DNA from: Hyphomicrobiales bacterium
Lineage (GTDB): Bacteria; Pseudomonadota; Alphaproteobacteria; Rhizobiales; Rhizobiaceae
DNA length: 64,000 bases
NCBI GenBank assembly: GCA_900469955.1
Contig: UBYX01000021.1
Span: 1-64,000, forward strand
Reading direction: 5' to 3'
The notes below the pieces were generated by a model. It worked only from the letters and a program-made list of their open reading frames with translations, did no database searches and was not told where the DNA came from. The translations under genes and the position numbers were made by a program. Below are positions 36,495 through 44,940 of the stretch, in pieces (the stretch's first letter is position 1; the number at the start of each line of letters is the position of its first letter).

Positions 36495-37883
36495 TTACTC
36501 GACGAATTCCACCGTCGTTCCGGGCTTCACCATTTTGGCGAGTTCGGTCGCGTCCCAGTTGGTCAGGCGTATGCAACCGTGGCTGTTGGTCTTGCCGATC
36601 TTGGAGGGCTCAGGTGTGCCATGGATGCCATAGGTCGGCTTGGACAATGCGATCCAGACCGTCCCGACCGGGCCGTTCGGGCCCGGTGGAATCTGCAGGA
36701 TCTGGTCATTGTTGCCCTGCTTGAAATTGATTTTGGGATTATAGGTATAGCCTGGGTCCAAGGCGATGCGCTGAACCGTATGGGTGCCTGTCGGCGACGG
36801 CGTATCGGTCGAGCCGATGGTCGCCGGATAGGCCGAGACCAGGCGTCCATCTTCACCATAGGCGAAGACCTGTTTCCGGCCCTTGTCGGCGACGATCCGC
36901 GTCACCTGGCCGATCTTCGGCTGGCCTGGATGGATGACTTTTATGGTCACCCCCGGAATTGTGAAGTCAACGCCCGGGTTCAGCGCCTTCAGGTAATTCT
37001 CGTCCATATGGAACTGTTCGGCGAGCTTTTCCGTCACCGACATATAAGACATGGCCGGGAGCTGCGCCTTGTGCGCGTAGTCATCCGGGATGGATGCGAC
37101 ATAGGGGCCGGCGGCGTCTGCCGGCGTGATCGTGTAGTCCACGATCGGCAGGCCGCCCGAATAGGTCAACCGCTGCATGATGTCTTCGGAATTGTTCGGG
37201 TCGAGCGTTTCGCCCGTCATCTCCTGCCAAGCTGCTATGGCCTTGTTGACGTTGTCGCCGAGATGTCCGTCAATCACGCCCGGGGAGATGCCCTCGCGAT
37301 CGAGAAAGACCTGAAGCGCGGCAATCTCGGCCTGCGGCTTCTTGGTTACGGTGATGATCGGTTTCTTCGGATGGAGAGCCTCGATCGCCTGTTGATCCGG
37401 TTCGATGGAGGCCTCTTGCGGATAGTCGCTGTCGGCATCCGGCAGCGGCTGGTCTTCCAGTGGCAATCGGGTGATCGAGCCGCGATCGGGAACGGTGCCG
37501 GTCACGTCGCCTGGCTCGCCCGGCCGGTATTCTCGATAGTCGCGATAACCGTAACCATCCTGATAGCCGCCGAGATTGCGGGAGTTGCGATAGCCGCCGG
37601 GTGCAGGCGGATATTCGTCGGAGCGGGCAGGCCGATAGGTCTCCTGGCGGACTTCGGTGGCCAGCACATTGCCGTAGCGGTCGATAAAAACGCGGCGGCC
37701 CATGCCGTCGCGGCTGATGACGACATCCCCGCGATCTGGAACATAGTCCAGGATCACACCATCGGGGGCGACGAGAATCGTCTCCGACGGGTAACGGTAA
37801 CGGCTCTGCGCCTCTGCAGATGGAATGCCTTGGGCAGCCGTCAAAACAACGAGGCTGATTCCCGCAAAAAATAGCCGCTTCAC
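36495..37883 (-). CDS. L,D-transpeptidase with peptidoglycan-binding domain (YkuD family)
   Basis: 462 residues. A GTG start at 37883 is chosen because it begins a clean signal peptide (VKRLFFAGISLVVLTAAQG, cleavage near AEAQ); the frame is open further upstream without one. The Tyr/Arg/Gly-rich stretch (about 90-130) is probably disordered. A PG_binding_1 domain (about 185-235; LQVFLDREGISPGVIDG) follows. The YkuD catalytic domain is at about 330-460, with HGTPEPSKIGKTNSHGCIRL (His and catalytic Cys). It makes 3-3 crosslinks in peptidoglycan or attaches proteins to it in the periplasm; such enzymes are numerous in rhizobia, which grow at the pole. Confidence 0.92.
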   Translation of the reverse strand: MKRLFFAGISLVVLTAAQGIPSAEAQSRYRYPSETILVAPDGVILDYVPDRGDVVISRDGMGRRVFIDRYGNVLATEVRQETYRPARSDEYPPAPGGYRNSRNLGGYQDGYGYRDYREYRPGEPGDVTGTVPDRGSITRLPLEDQPLPDADSDYPQEASIEPDQQAIEALHPKKPIITVTKKPQAEIAALQVFLDREGISPGVIDGHLGDNVNKAIAAWQEMTGETLDPNNSEDIMQRLTYSGGLPIVDYTITPADAAGPYVASIPDDYAHKAQLPAMSYMSVTEKLAEQFHMDENYLKALNPGVDFTIPGVTIKVIHPGQPKIGQVTRIVADKGRKQVFAYGEDGRLVSAYPATIGSTDTPSPTGTHTVQRIALDPGYTYNPKINFKQGNNDQILQIPPGPNGPVGTVWIALSKPTYGIHGTPEPSKIGKTNSHGCIRLTNWDATELAKMVKPGTTVEFVE

Positions 37884-38076
37884 TGTGTCACCGACTTCCT
37901 GGTTTCCTAATATATGTAAAATCGGGAACTCGGGTCTTCGTTCCCAGCCCGCACCTGTCGCCACAGACAAGGTAAATTTGACCGTAGTGTGGAAAAAGTG
38001 AATTCGTCATGAATGACCCGTTAAATTCATATCACGATGGGGTAGAACTTTTGACGAAACCGTGAAGGGAATGATT

Positions 38077-38916
38077 ATGAAGGCGTTTTCGGCGGCCAAA
38101 GGTCCCACACTTTTCCTCGACGAGACATCCGTGCTGGATATCGGCGGTTGCCTGATCGGTGATGTCGACCTGTCGCCGGGCCGTGCCATTCCCGACGACG
38201 GCGATCCGCGAATCGATCATTCGCTGGAAGGGTTCCTTTTCACCTGCGGGCCCGATCATATCCGTCACCCCGAGCCGATCGAGGGTGCGGGCGACGGGCG
38301 GAAATATCCGCTGCACGGCTCCTTTTCTTCTCACCCTGCCGAGATACTCTTCTGGGACGTTCAGGATGGCGATGCGGAATGCCGTGCCCGGGTGCCTGTG
38401 ACGATGGCGTCAGGTGAGCCTGCATTGCTCGAGCGCCACTGGAGGATCGACGGCTCCACAGGAGAGGTGACGCTTTCGGACAAGATCACAAATAGCGGCA
38501 CGAAGGCGTTTGCGCCGGTACACATGTATCACATGAATGTCGGGGCCTGGCTGTTTGACGATCATGTTCGCCTGAAAGGCAGGATGCTGGAGGGCGGAGG
38601 TTTTCCCTGGAAGTTCGGTGCCGATCCCGGTGGTGTCTTCTGTGTGCCGGCGAAAGAGAACGGTGAACAATGGGCTGAGATCGCCCTTGGTCCCATAGCC
38701 GCAATCGGAGGCCTCACTCTCAAGGTCAAGTTCAAGACGGATACGCTGCCGCACCTGCAGATCTGGCGGAACCAGAAGGAGCCGGCGCATGTGCTCGGCA
38801 TAGAACCAGTCTCTCACCGTTGGGTGAGCCGTTACGAACTCGCGGAAAAGGGTGAGCTCGGCTTGTTGAAACCCGGGGAGAGCATCGAGTACGGATTGCG
38901 CTTCAGCTTCGGCTAA
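38077..38916 (+). CDS. DUF4432 / aldose-1-epimerase-like protein
   Basis: 279 residues from the ATG at 38077, six bases after GAAGGGA; GTG at 38062 and ATG at 38071 are alternatives. The galactose-mutarotase-like beta-sandwich is indicated by HPEPIEGAGDGRKYPLHGSFSSHPAE (His in PLHGS), PVHMYHMNVG (paired His) and the late Glu in LGIEPVSHRW. This matches the DUF4432 branch, whose members sit in sugar catabolic loci and probably act on the anomeric centre. No sugar genes are adjacent here. Cytoplasmic, no signal peptide. Confidence 0.78.
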   Translation: MKAFSAAKGPTLFLDETSVLDIGGCLIGDVDLSPGRAIPDDGDPRIDHSLEGFLFTCGPDHIRHPEPIEGAGDGRKYPLHGSFSSHPAEILFWDVQDGDAECRARVPVTMASGEPALLERHWRIDGSTGEVTLSDKITNSGTKAFAPVHMYHMNVGAWLFDDHVRLKGRMLEGGGFPWKFGADPGGVFCVPAKENGEQWAEIALGPIAAIGGLTLKVKFKTDTLPHLQIWRNQKEPAHVLGIEPVSHRWVSRYELAEKGELGLLKPGESIEYGLRFSFG

Positions 38917-38994
38917 GGCGTGGCGCCTCCCTGATTGACGCCCCCGCAGCAGCGTCGTAATGCTTGCGCCACATTGAAAAACGGAGGCTCAGCC

Positions 38995-39333
38995 ATGGAT
39001 ATCCGCCAGATCAACGACGAGTATTCCGTCACCGGTCAGATCACCGTCGAAGAGCTCGATCAGATCAAGGCGATGGGCTTCAAGTCGATCGTCTGCCACC
39101 GGCCCGACGATGAAGAGCCGGGCCAGCCGCATTTCGCCGATATCGCGGCACGCGCCAAGGAACTTGGCCTCGACATCCGCCACATTCCGGTCGGTCGCAT
39201 GGGCGTCGAAGCGGAGGGCATCCATGCCATGGTTGACGCGCTTGACGAATTCCCGCGCCCGATGCTCGGTTTCTGCCGTTCCGGTGCCCGTTCGACCGCA
39301 ATCTACGAAAAGAGCCAGCATATTCGCGGCTGA
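38995..39333 (+). CDS. TIGR01244 / beta-lactamase-hydrolase-like phosphatase-fold protein (112 aa)
   Basis: Start at 38995 fixed by GGAGG before the ATG. A compact dual-specificity-phosphatase-like fold: ICHRPDDEEPGQP early, and the P-loop FCRSGARST (Cys-x5-Arg) near 96-104 with the catalytic Cys. This family (DUF442) occurs alone or fused to a persulfide dioxygenase (Blh), linked to sulfide detoxification and biofilm regulation. Here it stands alone with RidA 66 bases downstream. A sulfurtransferase or phosphatase activity is possible; no partner dioxygenase is visible. Confidence 0.82.
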   Translation: MDIRQINDEYSVTGQITVEELDQIKAMGFKSIVCHRPDDEEPGQPHFADIAARAKELGLDIRHIPVGRMGVEAEGIHAMVDALDEFPRPMLGFCRSGARSTAIYEKSQHIRG

Positions 39334-39399
39334 GATTTCATCGTGCCTCGTGCCTCAAGCGCGAGGACTTCCCCCAGCTCAGAATTCAGGAGTAGTTCC

Positions 39400-39741
39400 A
39401 TGAGCATCAAGCGCATCGAGCCAGGCGCCCGCATGAGCGGCGCCGTGATCCACGGCAACACCGTCTATCTCGCCGGTCAGGTAGGCGAAGGCGAAAGCGT
39501 CACCGATCAGTGCAAGGACGCGCTCGCCGAAGTTGACCGCCTGCTCGCCGCTGCCGGTAGCGACAAGTCGAAGATCCTGCAGACGATCATCTACCTCTCC
39601 GATATGTCCACCTTCGGTGAAATGAATGCCGTATGGGAAGCCTGGATCGATCCGGCCAATCCGCCGGCCCGCGCCACCAGCGAAGCCAAGCTCGCTGCTC
39701 CGAAATATAAGGTCGAGTTCATCGTCACGGCTGCAATCTAA
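39400..39741 (+). CDS. RidA family protein (YjgF/YER057c/UK114)
   Basis: 113 residues from the ATG at 39400 with AGGAG before it. The trimeric RidA fold is evident from GNTVYLAGQVGEGESV (19-34), the conserved Arg in NPPARATSEAKL (about 87-98), and the C-terminal KVEFIVTAA. The Arg that holds the 2-aminoacrylate carboxylate in active RidA is present. It would deaminate reactive enamines or imines in the cytoplasm. The subfamily with VTDQCKDALAEVD is closer to Rid proteins with catabolic roles than to E. coli RidA. It is followed at once by a terminator. Confidence 0.9.
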   Translation: MSIKRIEPGARMSGAVIHGNTVYLAGQVGEGESVTDQCKDALAEVDRLLAAAGSDKSKILQTIIYLSDMSTFGEMNAVWEAWIDPANPPARATSEAKLAAPKYKVEFIVTAAI

Positions 39742-39747
39742 GCAGAC

Positions 39748-39779
39748 GACGCGGGATCGGTGTGGGCCGGTCCCGCGTC
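39748..39779. terminator. Terminator after ridA
   Basis: 13-bp stem GACGCGGGATCGG / CCGGTCCCGCGTC with one mismatch and a TGTGGG loop, followed by CTTCCTC. It begins six bases after the stop codon and faces the convergent small gene. Confidence 0.75.
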
Positions 39780-39792
39780 CTTCCTCAAGGAT

Positions 39793-39915
39793 TCAGGCTT
39801 CACCGGGCGTGAGGCCAAAGAAATAGAAAGCGGCCAGCGCGATTGCGATCAGGAAGATGACGACGACGAAGGTCGTCATTCCGCCGAGAGCCTTACGTTT
39901 CGTATCCTTTGCCAT
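39793..39915 (-). CDS. Small single-pass membrane protein (40 aa)
   Basis: A frame of 40 codons encoding MAKDTKRKALGGM, then a hydrophobic stretch (TFVVVIFLIAIALAAFYFF) and the tail GLTPGEA. A basic N-terminus before one membrane helix predicts an inner-membrane protein with the N-terminus inside. No family recognised. It ends 13 bases from the ridA terminator, and its upstream side is the short gap to the ThDP-enzyme stop. The ribosome site is weak, so it may be read through from the operon upstream on the same strand. Confidence 0.5.
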   Translation of the reverse strand: MAKDTKRKALGGMTTFVVVIFLIAIALAAFYFFGLTPGEA

Positions 39916-39974
39916 GACCGATCAACGACCGGTCAAGTGATCGGTTCCCTGATGCCCCGGTTACCCAGTCCGGA

Positions 39975-41624
39975 TTATGAGCTTTGGCGGATCTGGGTAA
40001 GCGTTTTGCTTGGCGTGATTGCTTCCGGATCGAGCTTCACTTCGATAATCGCCGGCTTGCCGCTGGCGCGGGCACGCAGATAGGCCGGCCCGAACTCTTC
40101 CGTCTTCTCCACCAGTTCACCATGGCCGCCGAAGGCCTCGGCATAGGCAACGAAATCCGGATTGACCAGATCGGTGGCGCTGACGCGTCCCGGATATTCG
40201 CGCTCCTGATGCATGCGGATCGTGCCGTAGATGCCGTTGTTGACCAGCACGGTGATGATGGGCAGTCCATAACGGACCGCGGTGATGAATTCCTGCCCGT
40301 GCATCATGAAGCAGCCGTCGCCTGCGAAGCAGACCACTTCGCGCTCCGGAAAGAGCTGTTTTGCCGCGACCGCCGCCGGCAGGCCGTAACCCATGGAGCC
40401 GGAAGTAGGGGCAGACTGGGTGTTGTATTTCCGGAAGCGGTGGAAGCGGTGCAGCCAGGTGGCGTAGTTGCCGGCGCCATTGGTGAAGATCGCGTCGTCC
40501 GGTACGTTCTCCTCGATCCAGTGCATGATCGGACCCATCTTGACCGGGCCGGGGCCCGCTTCCGGCGGCGTCGACCACTTGAGATAGGCGTCGTGCATCG
40601 CCGACTTTCGTTCCGCCCACAGGGGCAGGGCCGGTGGTTCGAGGTCCTTCAATGCGGCGACGAACTCAGCCGGCGCGGCGCAGATCGCCAGATCGGGCCG
40701 ATACATGCGGCCGAGTTCTTCCGGATCGGGGAAGATGTGGACGAGCTTCTGCTTCGGATAGGGTATGTCGATCAGCGTGTAGCCGGAGGAGGGCATTTCC
40801 GACATCCGGCTGCCGAGCAGCACCAGCAGATCCGATTCCCGGATTTCCTTTGCGAGCGCTGGATTGATGCCGATGCCAACGTCTCCTGCATAGGAGGGAT
40901 GCAGGTGGTCGAAGAGCATCTGGCGGCGGAAAGAGCAGCCGACCGGGATCTTGAAACGACTGGCGAAAGCCTGGAAATCCGCAACCGCCTCTTCGCTCCA
41001 GCGGGTGCCGCCAAGGATGAACATCGGGCGCTGAGCGTTCTTCAGCATGGTTTCGAATGCCGCGATCTGGCTTTTGCCGGGATGGCTTTCGACCGGCATA
41101 TAGGGCCGGGCTTCAGGCGCCTCGACTTCCTCGACCAGCATGTCCTCGGGCAGCGTCAGCACGACCGGGCCGGGGCGACCGGAGGTGGCGACCGCAAAGG
41201 CGCGGGTCACGAATTCCGGTATCCGACGGGCATCGTCGATCTCACCGACCCATTTGGCGAACTCGGTGAACGCGCGGCGGTACTCGACCTCCTGAAACGC
41301 TTCGCGTTCCTTCATGTCGCGGCCGATCTGGCCGACGAAGAGGATCATGGGAATGGAATCCTGCTTGGCTACGTGCAGGCCGGCCGAGGCATTGGTCGCG
41401 CCGGGACCGCGCGTCACCATGCAGATGCCGGGCTCGCCCGTGAGCCGGCCCCAGCTGTCGGCCATCATCGCCGCGCCGCCTTCCTGGCGACAGACGAGCA
41501 CCTCGATGCCACTTTCATAAAGCGCGTCGAGCACGGCCAGGTAGCTTTCGCCCGGGACGCAGGAGATGCGCTCGACACCGTTTGCCTTGAGCGCCTCGAC
41601 GATGAGCTGACCGCCGGTCTTCAT
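39975..41624 (-). CDS. Thiamine-diphosphate-dependent enzyme (acetolactate synthase-like large subunit family)
   Basis: 549 residues: N-terminal PYR domain (about 1-170) with the activating Glu in CRQEGGAAMMADSWGR, central domain (about 190-330), and C-terminal PP domain with GDGCFMMHGQEF...NNGIYG (about 445-475), which holds the Mg-ThDP site. It is not IlvB: no small subunit follows and the FAD region is poorly kept. It is coupled by a 4-base overlap to a family III CoA-transferase gene, which suggests a 2-hydroxyacyl-CoA or oxalyl-CoA lyase type reaction. Other possibilities are a sulfopyruvate- or benzoylformate-decarboxylase-like enzyme. Last clear gene of a three-gene operon. Confidence 0.82.
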   Translation of the reverse strand: MKTGGQLIVEALKANGVERISCVPGESYLAVLDALYESGIEVLVCRQEGGAAMMADSWGRLTGEPGICMVTRGPGATNASAGLHVAKQDSIPMILFVGQIGRDMKEREAFQEVEYRRAFTEFAKWVGEIDDARRIPEFVTRAFAVATSGRPGPVVLTLPEDMLVEEVEAPEARPYMPVESHPGKSQIAAFETMLKNAQRPMFILGGTRWSEEAVADFQAFASRFKIPVGCSFRRQMLFDHLHPSYAGDVGIGINPALAKEIRESDLLVLLGSRMSEMPSSGYTLIDIPYPKQKLVHIFPDPEELGRMYRPDLAICAAPAEFVAALKDLEPPALPLWAERKSAMHDAYLKWSTPPEAGPGPVKMGPIMHWIEENVPDDAIFTNGAGNYATWLHRFHRFRKYNTQSAPTSGSMGYGLPAAVAAKQLFPEREVVCFAGDGCFMMHGQEFITAVRYGLPIITVLVNNGIYGTIRMHQEREYPGRVSATDLVNPDFVAYAEAFGGHGELVEKTEEFGPAYLRARASGKPAIIEVKLDPEAITPSKTLTQIRQSS

Positions 41625-42838
41625 TTCTGCTTCCCCCTCTTTTCCATTTCTTCCAGTTCGCCGATCACCTCGGCCGTATGCTCCCCAAGTGCCGGGCTTG
41701 GCCGATGATAGGCAAGCGGCGTCTCAGATAGCATAACCGGGCTGCGGACACCCGGTATGATTGTCCCGTCGGCAGCTTCGAGATCGATGCGGAGCCCGCG
41801 AGCCTTGACCTGCGGGTCGCCGAACATTTCTTCGATCGAGTTGATCGGGCCTGCCGGTACGGCGTTCTCGCCGCAGGCAGCCAGCAGATCCGCCTTCTTC
41901 CATTTGGCTGTCTGGGCCAAAACCAACCGCCGGACCTCGTCGCGGTTGGCGACGCGGGCCTTGTTGGTGGAGAAGCGCTCGTCGTCGGCCACGTGCTCCA
42001 TGTCCAGGATGCGGCAGAGGCGACGGAACTGGCCGTCGTTTCCAATGGCAAGGATGAGATGGCCATCCTGCGTCGGCACGACCTCGTAAGGCGAAATGTT
42101 GGGATGCGCGTTGCCGAGCCGGCCCGGCGCCTTGCCGGAAATCAGATAGTTCATGTTCTGGTTGGCGAGAACGGCGGCCTGCACATCGAGCAGCGCCATG
42201 TCGATGAACTGGCCTTCACCGCTCTTCATCGCATGGATCAGCGCCGCCTGGATTGCCGTGACCGCGTAAATGCCCGTAAAGATGTCGGCGATCGCGACAC
42301 CAGCCTTCATCGGTTCGCCGTCCGGGGCGCCGGTGATCGACATGAAACCCGACATGCCCTGGACGATGTAGTCGTAGCCCGCCAGGTTCGCATAGGGTCC
42401 GTCCTGGCCGAAACCGGTAATCGAGCAGTAGATCAGCTTCGGATTGATTTTCCGCAGGCTTTCGTAGTCGAGCCCATATTTCGCCAACCCGCCAAGTTTG
42501 AAATTCTCGATCAATACGTCCGCCGTCGCCGCGAGACGGCGTACGATCTCCTGGCCGTCCTCGCTCTTCAGGTCGACTGCAATCGAGCGCTTGCCACGGT
42601 TCGTCGAGTGATAGTAGGCGGCAGACAGGTTCTCGCCCGTGGCGTCTTCGACGAAGGGGGGGCCCCAGGCACGCGTATCGTCCCCGCCGTCGGGATTTTC
42701 GACCTTGATGACATCGGCGCCCATGTCGGCCAGCATCTGGCCCGCCCAGGGACCGGCGAGCACCCGGGCCAATTCGATGACGCGTATACCGTCAAGCGGT
42801 GGGTTCTTTCTCTTCTCGCTCATGTTCGTCTCGGTCAT
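41621..42838 (-). CDS. CaiB/BaiF family (class III) CoA-transferase
   Basis: 405 residues from the ATG at 42838, chosen because it overlaps the stop of the exporter gene (ATGA). Family motifs: GIRVIELARVLAGPWAGQMLADMGADVIKVE (the N-terminal CoA-binding region), NRGKRSIAVDLKSEDG, ENFKLGGLAKYGLDYE, SITGFGQDGPYA and the catalytic Asp in GVAIADIFTG (about 172). It moves CoA between two carboxylic acids, typically in catabolism of oxalate, carnitine, itaconate, 2-hydroxy acids or similar. Its stop overlaps the ThDP-enzyme start, so both are made in step. Confidence 0.9.
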   Translation of the reverse strand: MTETNMSEKRKNPPLDGIRVIELARVLAGPWAGQMLADMGADVIKVENPDGGDDTRAWGPPFVEDATGENLSAAYYHSTNRGKRSIAVDLKSEDGQEIVRRLAATADVLIENFKLGGLAKYGLDYESLRKINPKLIYCSITGFGQDGPYANLAGYDYIVQGMSGFMSITGAPDGEPMKAGVAIADIFTGIYAVTAIQAALIHAMKSGEGQFIDMALLDVQAAVLANQNMNYLISGKAPGRLGNAHPNISPYEVVPTQDGHLILAIGNDGQFRRLCRILDMEHVADDERFSTNKARVANRDEVRRLVLAQTAKWKKADLLAACGENAVPAGPINSIEEMFGDPQVKARGLRIDLEAADGTIIPGVRSPVMLSETPLAYHRPSPALGEHTAEVIGELEEMEKRGKQK

Positions 42839-43800
42839 GGGGCCACGGCTGTCTTTGCAGTGCGGGTCACGGGTTTCGTCGATGCGACCCGCCGCTCGCG
42901 CCAGATGATATAGAGGCCGGAGCCGATGATGATTGAAATGCCGAGCCATTTCATCGGGTCGGGGAAATCGCCGAAGACGAGCCAGCCGAAGAGAGTGGCG
43001 GAAACGATCTCGAAATATTGCAGCGGCGCGACGACGGAAGCGGGGGCCGCCCGATAGGCATAGACGGCCAGGATACCGGAAATGGCCGCAAACGCACCGA
43101 CACCGACGAGCCAGGTGACGGTCAGCCAATCAGGCAACGATGGGGCGAGGAAGGCGGTGTCGGTGAGGCTGCCAACAAGCAGCAGGACGGCAGAGATAGG
43201 GATCCCCCACAGCGCCATCTGGAACTGCATCGACCACGGGTCCTCGCGATGCGAAAGGGCGCGTGTCATGAGGGCGAAGATCGCTATGCAGAACGCGGTG
43301 ACGATCGGCAGCACGGCGACGAAGCCGATTTCCTCGAAGCTCGGGCGAATGACGATCATCGCGCCGAGAAAGCCGATCGTGCAGGCGGTATAGCGGCGCC
43401 AGCCGATGATCTCCTTGAGGAAGATGCTGGACAGCACCGTCAGAATGATGGGCTCGACGAAGAAGATCGCGACTGCATCGGCCACTTCCATGACGGCAAG
43501 GGTTGCCACGAAGCAGATCATCGCGAGAGTGATCAGGCCGGCACGGATGGCGTGATAGCCACTGAGTCGCCAGGAAAACGTGCGCCAGGAGCCATTCCAG
43601 AGGACGATCGGCAGCATGAAGAGCGTCTGGAAAACGAAACGGGCTGCGGTGATGAAGGTCGGGGAGGCGGTGTCAGTCGCAAGCTTGGAAAATATGTCGA
43701 TGAGCGGCGCGATCAGCATTGCAAGGAGCATCAGACCGAGGCCGTGAACGGTGCGGCTCTCGGGTATCGACCCTGCGAGGCTTGTGGGCTGCGAACTCAT
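42835..43800 (-). CDS. DMT superfamily transporter (EamA type)
   Basis: 321 residues, ten membrane helices as two EamA repeats (about 18-145 and 160-300). Visible: FSKLATDTASPTFITAARF in the first, AVMEVADAVAIFFVEPIILTVLS at its end, YAYRAAPASVVAPLQYFE in the second. These proteins move metabolites or amino acids, often outward. First gene of the operon with the CoA-transferase and ThDP enzyme (4-base overlaps), so it probably carries the substrate or product of that pathway. Confidence 0.88.
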   Translation of the reverse strand: MSSQPTSLAGSIPESRTVHGLGLMLLAMLIAPLIDIFSKLATDTASPTFITAARFVFQTLFMLPIVLWNGSWRTFSWRLSGYHAIRAGLITLAMICFVATLAVMEVADAVAIFFVEPIILTVLSSIFLKEIIGWRRYTACTIGFLGAMIVIRPSFEEIGFVAVLPIVTAFCIAIFALMTRALSHREDPWSMQFQMALWGIPISAVLLLVGSLTDTAFLAPSLPDWLTVTWLVGVGAFAAISGILAVYAYRAAPASVVAPLQYFEIVSATLFGWLVFGDFPDPMKWLGISIIIGSGLYIIWRERRVASTKPVTRTAKTAVAP

Positions 43801-43854
43801 GCTCTTCCTATAGCCGGCGGAGACACCGGAAGCACTTGATTAAATGTCATGAAC

Positions 43855-44799
43855 TCATTCCGATTTGGCGAGCATCGGGAGGGGAAGAGCAGCTTTCGCC
43901 CAGGCGGCGAATTCGGCGGCAGCGCGAGCGTGGACGGTGTCGTTCAGCGTCTCGTGGCGGGTGGCCGGCCAGATTTTCGTCGTGACGTTCGAAAGCCCGC
44001 TCTTCTTCAGATGCTCGGAGAGCGAGAGGATCTCGCGGCCATTGTTGGTGGCCGGATCCTCGGCTCCCCCGATGAGGTGGATCGGCAGATCCTTCCGCAG
44101 GTTGCCGATGAGCTTCGGAGCGCGAAAAGTCATTTCGAAGAGGTCGAGCCAGAGAGAAACACTGGCATCGAAACCGCAAAGTGGATCGGCAATATAGGCA
44201 TCGACGATCTCGCGATCGTGGCTGAGCCAGTCAAACGCAGTCCGATGGCCGGGGATTGAGCGGCCCCAGGCGTCGAAGGTCAGTTTGGGAAGAAGGCCGC
44301 TCGGCACGTCCGAGCCCTTGAGCGCTTTTTCCGCAAGAAGGATTGCCTGCGCGGCACGTCCGGCCATGCCGGGATTGAAATTCGAATTCCAGACCGCGAC
44401 GGCATCATAGCTGCCGGGATGATCGACTGCTGCGTTGAGCGCGATCAGGCCTCCCATGGAATGACCGAAGAGCAAGACCGGCAGACCGGGGTGTTTTTTA
44501 GCGGCCATGTCGCGCATGGCCTTAACATCCTCGGAAACGAGCCGGACGCCGTCCCGCCTTGCGAAACGGCCGAGCGGCGCATCCGGCGCCGTTGTCTCTC
44601 CATGACCGCGATGATCCAACGCGTAGACATGGAAGCCATGGCCGGCCATGGCTTCGGCGAACGGCTTGTAGCGCTTCGAGTGCTCGGCAAGACCGTGGCA
44701 GACCAGGAGGATTGCCGTCACCGGTTCGGCGCTTGGCTGATGATGGTAGGCGAGGCTCGCGCCGGTGGGGCTGGCGAGCTGTCTGGTTTCGTCGAACAT
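43855..44799 (-). CDS. Alpha/beta hydrolase, monoacylglycerol lipase/lysophospholipase-like
   Basis: 314 residues. The ATG at 44799 follows GGGAGGATCGC and is preferred to the upstream in-frame ATG at 44877. [10 protein letters not shown] near the start is the oxyanion-hole region, as in monoglyceride lipases. The nucleophile elbow is FGHSMGGL (Ser near 112), followed by acid Asp in GGAEDPATN and His in TRHETLN. It would hydrolyse lysophospholipid or monoacylglycerol in the cytoplasm or at the membrane. It is divergent from ettA and ends near the start of the exporter operon. Confidence 0.88.
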   Translation of the reverse strand: MFDETRQLASPTGASLAYHHQPSAEPVTAILLVCHGLAEHSKRYKPFAEAMAGHGFHVYALDHRGHGETTAPDAPLGRFARRDGVRLVSEDVKAMRDMAAKKHPGLPVLLFGHSMGGLIALNAAVDHPGSYDAVAVWNSNFNPGMAGRAAQAILLAEKALKGSDVPSGLLPKLTFDAWGRSIPGHRTAFDWLSHDREIVDAYIADPLCGFDASVSLWLDLFEMTFRAPKLIGNLRKDLPIHLIGGAEDPATNNGREILSLSEHLKKSGLSNVTTKIWPATRHETLNDTVHARAAAEFAAWAKAALPLPMLAKSE

Positions 44800-44940
44800 G
44801 CGATCCTCCCGTCTCCTGCACCGCTTTATGCGCGATTTTCCCGCTTGTGCATCGGTTTTTTCCGAAAAGTGCTTCACACTCTTCGGTCGGATGCACTACA
44901 TAGCGGCAAAACCAAATCCCCTCCCGGAGCAGTTCATCCT

